DNA of 64,000 bases from assembly GCF_009730915.1 (NCBI RefSeq), contig NC_052473.1:18310100-18374099 (forward strand). The letters are read 5' to 3'. The position numbers and the translations under genes were made by a program. The notes below the pieces were generated by a model. It worked only from the letters and a program-made list of their open reading frames with translations, had not been told where the DNA came from and made no database searches. Positions 61,459-64,000 of this stretch are shown piece after piece. The stretch is from Dioscorea cayenensis subsp. rotundata (taxonomy: Eukaryota; Streptophyta; Magnoliopsida; Dioscoreales; Dioscoreaceae). Every line of letters starts with the position of its first letter. Positions within the stretch are counted from its first letter, which is position 1.

Positions 61459-62202
61459 AAATAGCATCTAAGTAAATACTTAGATAATGTTTTCTACGTA
61501 TGTTTGACTGAGAGCTGATATAATGGCTCTCAGTGTTGTTTCTTTTTTTACTGTTATATACTGTTATGAACTTTATATACTATTTATTAATGTACATGAA
61601 TCATCATAGCTGTCAAATGTAAATCCAATAATTACTGTAATGTATCTAGATTTTAAATCTAAAGACGTTTCTAAAATGTGTGTCCTATATATAAATTTGT
61701 ATATATTTATATATAACTAAAACATATTTAGTTCAAATTATATTAGAAATAATAAATAATTTATTCTGATAAAAAAAAAAACCTATTATAGTGACAAAAT
61801 AATCGAGAACAAATTTCAAAAGTTATATCAAGGGCGTATGCACGAGAATTAATCATCTAGTCCATATACTCTCAACTAGAAATAAAAGATTTGAGCTACA
61901 AACTCATACTTTACTATTATTATTTTCTAACGACTCTCAAACTCGATATTTCACTCAAGTTTTTCTTAAGATATAGAAAAATCATAAAGTGAAAGACTTC
62001 TTTTAATTCAACAGACTACATTACACCCAATATATATATATATAAAATAGTAATAATAATATAAATTTCATACCGAATTAAAAAAAAAAAAAATTAATAA
62101 TAGCATCACATGCACACCGCCTTTCTGAAATAACTTTATATATTTGTATTTATATATACCTTAAAAACACTAAACTCATCATCATCTTCCATTCCAACCA
62201 GA

Positions 62203-62234
<32 letters not shown>

Positions 62235-62244
62235 GCCGTGATTC

Positions 62245-62684
62245 ATGGGTTCAGCTCCGGCAGCACGTAAACCCTTCAAATCACTTCCCAAATTCTTCCA
62301 TAATTTTCACTGTAAATCCATGCTTGATGACTTCTCCTTGCCTTGCAGACGAAGCCACCGAGCGATTGCTTGGAAACGACGCCATGGAGATACGAATCGG
62401 AGAAGAAGAAGAAGCCAAGATCCGGGTTGAGAGATTAGAACGGCGATCGGACACCGGAGAGGCGATCTTGAAGGGAATCAGCTTGGAGATCCCCAAGGCC
62501 TCCATCGTTGGCATCATCGGCCCTAGCGGCAGCGGTAAGTCCACTTTTCTCCGTGCTCTTAACCGTCTCTGGGAACCCTCCGCCGGCTCCGTGTTCCTCG
62601 ACGGCGATGACATCCACCGCCTCGATGTTCTCTCCCTCCGCCGCCGCGTCGGCATGCTCTTCCAGCTCCCCGCCCTCTTCGACG
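62245..62684 (+). CDS. STAR1/ABCI17-like ABC-transporter ATPase, 5' part
   Basis: Best model: a 22-bp coding exon 62245-62266 (MGSAPAA), an 82-bp intron with GTAAAC and TTGCAG ends, then 62349-62684. Joined, it reads MGSAPAAHEATERLLGNDAM and continues into a nucleotide-binding domain. Walker A is GPSGSGKS at 65-72, followed by TFLRALNRLWEPSAGSV and the Q-loop glutamine Q113 in GMLFQLPALFDG. The next donor, GTGACC, is at 62685. STAR1-type proteins pair with a membrane subunit (STAR2/ALS3) and are needed for aluminium tolerance, perhaps by exporting UDP-glucose. The signature motif, Walker B and the rest lie beyond the window. Unspliced, the first ATG would give a different, non-ABC frame, which favours the small intron. 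An alternative start is ATG 62327. Confidence 0.8.
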
Positions 62685-64000
62685 GTGACCGCCTTCACCT
62701 CCTTCCTCTCAATTTAATTTCATTTTTGGAAAATTAAAGGATTTTTTTCCCGGTTTTTAAGCTTTAAAAGATTAATTAATAATAAATTTAGGTGTTATTA
62801 TTTATTAATAATATTAATAAATAAAATAAAATAATAAAAATAATGATGATGAGATGAATGTTATGGCAAAGTGGACTTTTGGAGGGGATGTACGGCATGG
62901 TGTCCGTTTATTTATTTGTTTAGATATATAAAAGTGCATGTCCTTATCACGCCACCATTTCTTTCAATGCTTTTTTTGTTTTTGTGGATCTAGTAATTCA
63001 CGTACTCTTGATTTATATGTTGAGAAATAATTATTATATATTTCTCTAAAGATATCAATGATTTGTATAGATTCTTATGAAAACAGTCACCTGATTTATA
63101 TATATAGATTCCAACTTATTAGAGTTCTTTAAAATCATGTTATGTTTTAATATTAAGATTCATATTTGTTTTGAGAAAACAATTGAGTTCTAAGTTTCTA
63201 ATTACAATGGTTTACAAGTATATATATATATATATATATATATACGAGATCAGTCATCTAGGGACATTCTCGATTTCAAATTTTATGAATGTCATATAAA
63301 CATCGGATAGAATCGACATCGCTTATCGTTATAAACAGAGAAACTGGTTTCATGTCGAGCAGTGATCATGAACAATCAAAAAGTGTACAACGTTTATATA
63401 AACAATCAACCATCGAATGATGATCCACCGGTTTAGATTTAAAACACCCTAGATTTCAAATCTAGAGACTTACCTCAATGATCTTTTTCATATATATATA
63501 TATATATAGAATTTACATCCTCCGTGAACATCCAATCAAATCCAAATGGTCGATATTAATAGTAATACTGTGTATTATACTGTTTCAAACAATAATTATT
63601 GTACATGTTACTATACATTCATAATGTTGGTCATTAGATTGAGATCTAATAGCTGATAATGGACATTTGTAGATTTCTTATTTATGAACATTTATAGAAG
63701 AATGATCCCTATATGTATATATATTGTAGCCCACACTCTCTGGCAAGATGTCTCTTCATTTTAAATTTTAAATTATTATTTAAAATTTTATAAAATACAA
63801 GTTATATATTTTTTATTTTTTTTATTTAAAAAATGAGTGTGATTTAATAAAAATAAATAATTCAATAAAATTATAAAATTATTTTAAAACAATATATTAT
63901 ATATATATATATATATATTAAAGAGTTTTAAAACAAGGAGTACATATTTGCATATGTGTGTATGTGAAAACTTTGTTTTTCAGGGATCAGGATTGTAAAC
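62685..64000. other. Intron of the ABC gene with MITE-like segments
   Basis: AT-rich, non-coding. A possible acceptor, TTTTTCAG, ends at 63983, but the following six codons do not resemble the expected continuation, so the next exon is unproven. MITE-like segments lie at 63243-63490 and about 63509-63715. Confidence 0.5.
63243..63490. mobile_element. MITE-like segment flanked by (TA)n on both sides
   Basis: The segment between (TA)n tracts at 63214-63242 and 63491-63508 has imperfect inverted ends (CGAGATCAGTCATCTAGGGA against AGATCATTGAGGTAAGTCTC on the opposite strand). The arrangement recalls rice Micron elements, which sit inside TA microsatellites. Confidence 0.4.

Larger units (their letters stand above)
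58801..62244. other. Intergenic, repeat-rich
   Basis: No gene is supported. It contains the AT-rich repeat family (59040-59350 and 59970-60715), a 258-bp tandem duplication, (TAT)n at about 61300-61331, and a long (TA)n tract. Confidence 0.5.

Noticed and set aside
1-64000. CRISPR arrays, bacterial operons, rRNA genes
   Set aside because: None seen; the regularly spaced repeats are eukaryotic microsatellites and transposon tandem repeats.

Overview
The window is nuclear DNA of a flowering plant. It holds multi-exon genes with GT-AG introns in AT-rich surroundings, GC-rich intronless or first exons (positions 7851, 36000-37473, 48000-48871, 62350-62684), plant-only families (CLE peptide, HD-Zip II, XTH, ATL, PPR) and many (TA)n tracts, MITEs and other transposons. 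The GC-rich 5' exons beside AT-rich introns fit a monocot best, but the species cannot be named from sequence alone. Two runs of exactly 1,000 N (8151-9150, 28449-29448) are scaffold gaps of arbitrary size.

Left part (1-16.2 kb): the 3' half of a CENP-O kinetochore gene (+), a small thylakoid membrane protein (+), a degraded gag-containing retrotransposon, the 5' end of a probable PPR gene cut by a gap, and a head-to-head pair with 199 bp between start codons: an At-4/1-like coiled-coil gene (-) and a NO66/MINA-type JmjC oxygenase (+), the latter with a one-base frameshift near its end.

Middle (17.8-33.6 kb): a two-exon secreted peptide precursor with a DY-containing, Pro/His-rich C-terminus (-), a small HD-Zip class II factor (+), an RD receptor-like kinase lacking an ectodomain (+), a CLE peptide gene ending in RVVPTGPNPLHN (-), and two convergent XTH genes. 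The second XTH carries a SINE with a perfect 15-bp target-site duplication in its first intron.

Right part (35.7-64 kb): an RRP1/Nop52 ribosome-biogenesis gene (-) with telo-box motifs and a single frameshift; a complete but decayed 6.7-kb Mutator-like element inserted 150 bp upstream of its ATG; an intronless ATL-type RING-H2 ligase (-); a 14-exon TFIIIC subunit 5 gene (+), one of whose introns has a perfect U12-type ATATCCTTT donor and, by reading frame, an AT-AA boundary; and the first exons of a STAR1/ABCI17-type ABC ATPase (+) running off the window.

The genes are independent eukaryotic units and do not form a pathway or operon; the only clear physical pairings are the divergent At-4/1/NO66 pair and the inverted XTH pair. 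I found no convincing new multi-gene system. The most notable items are the U12 intron, the DY peptide precursor, the intronic SINE, the MULE next to RRP1, and two C-terminal frameshifts that may be assembly errors.
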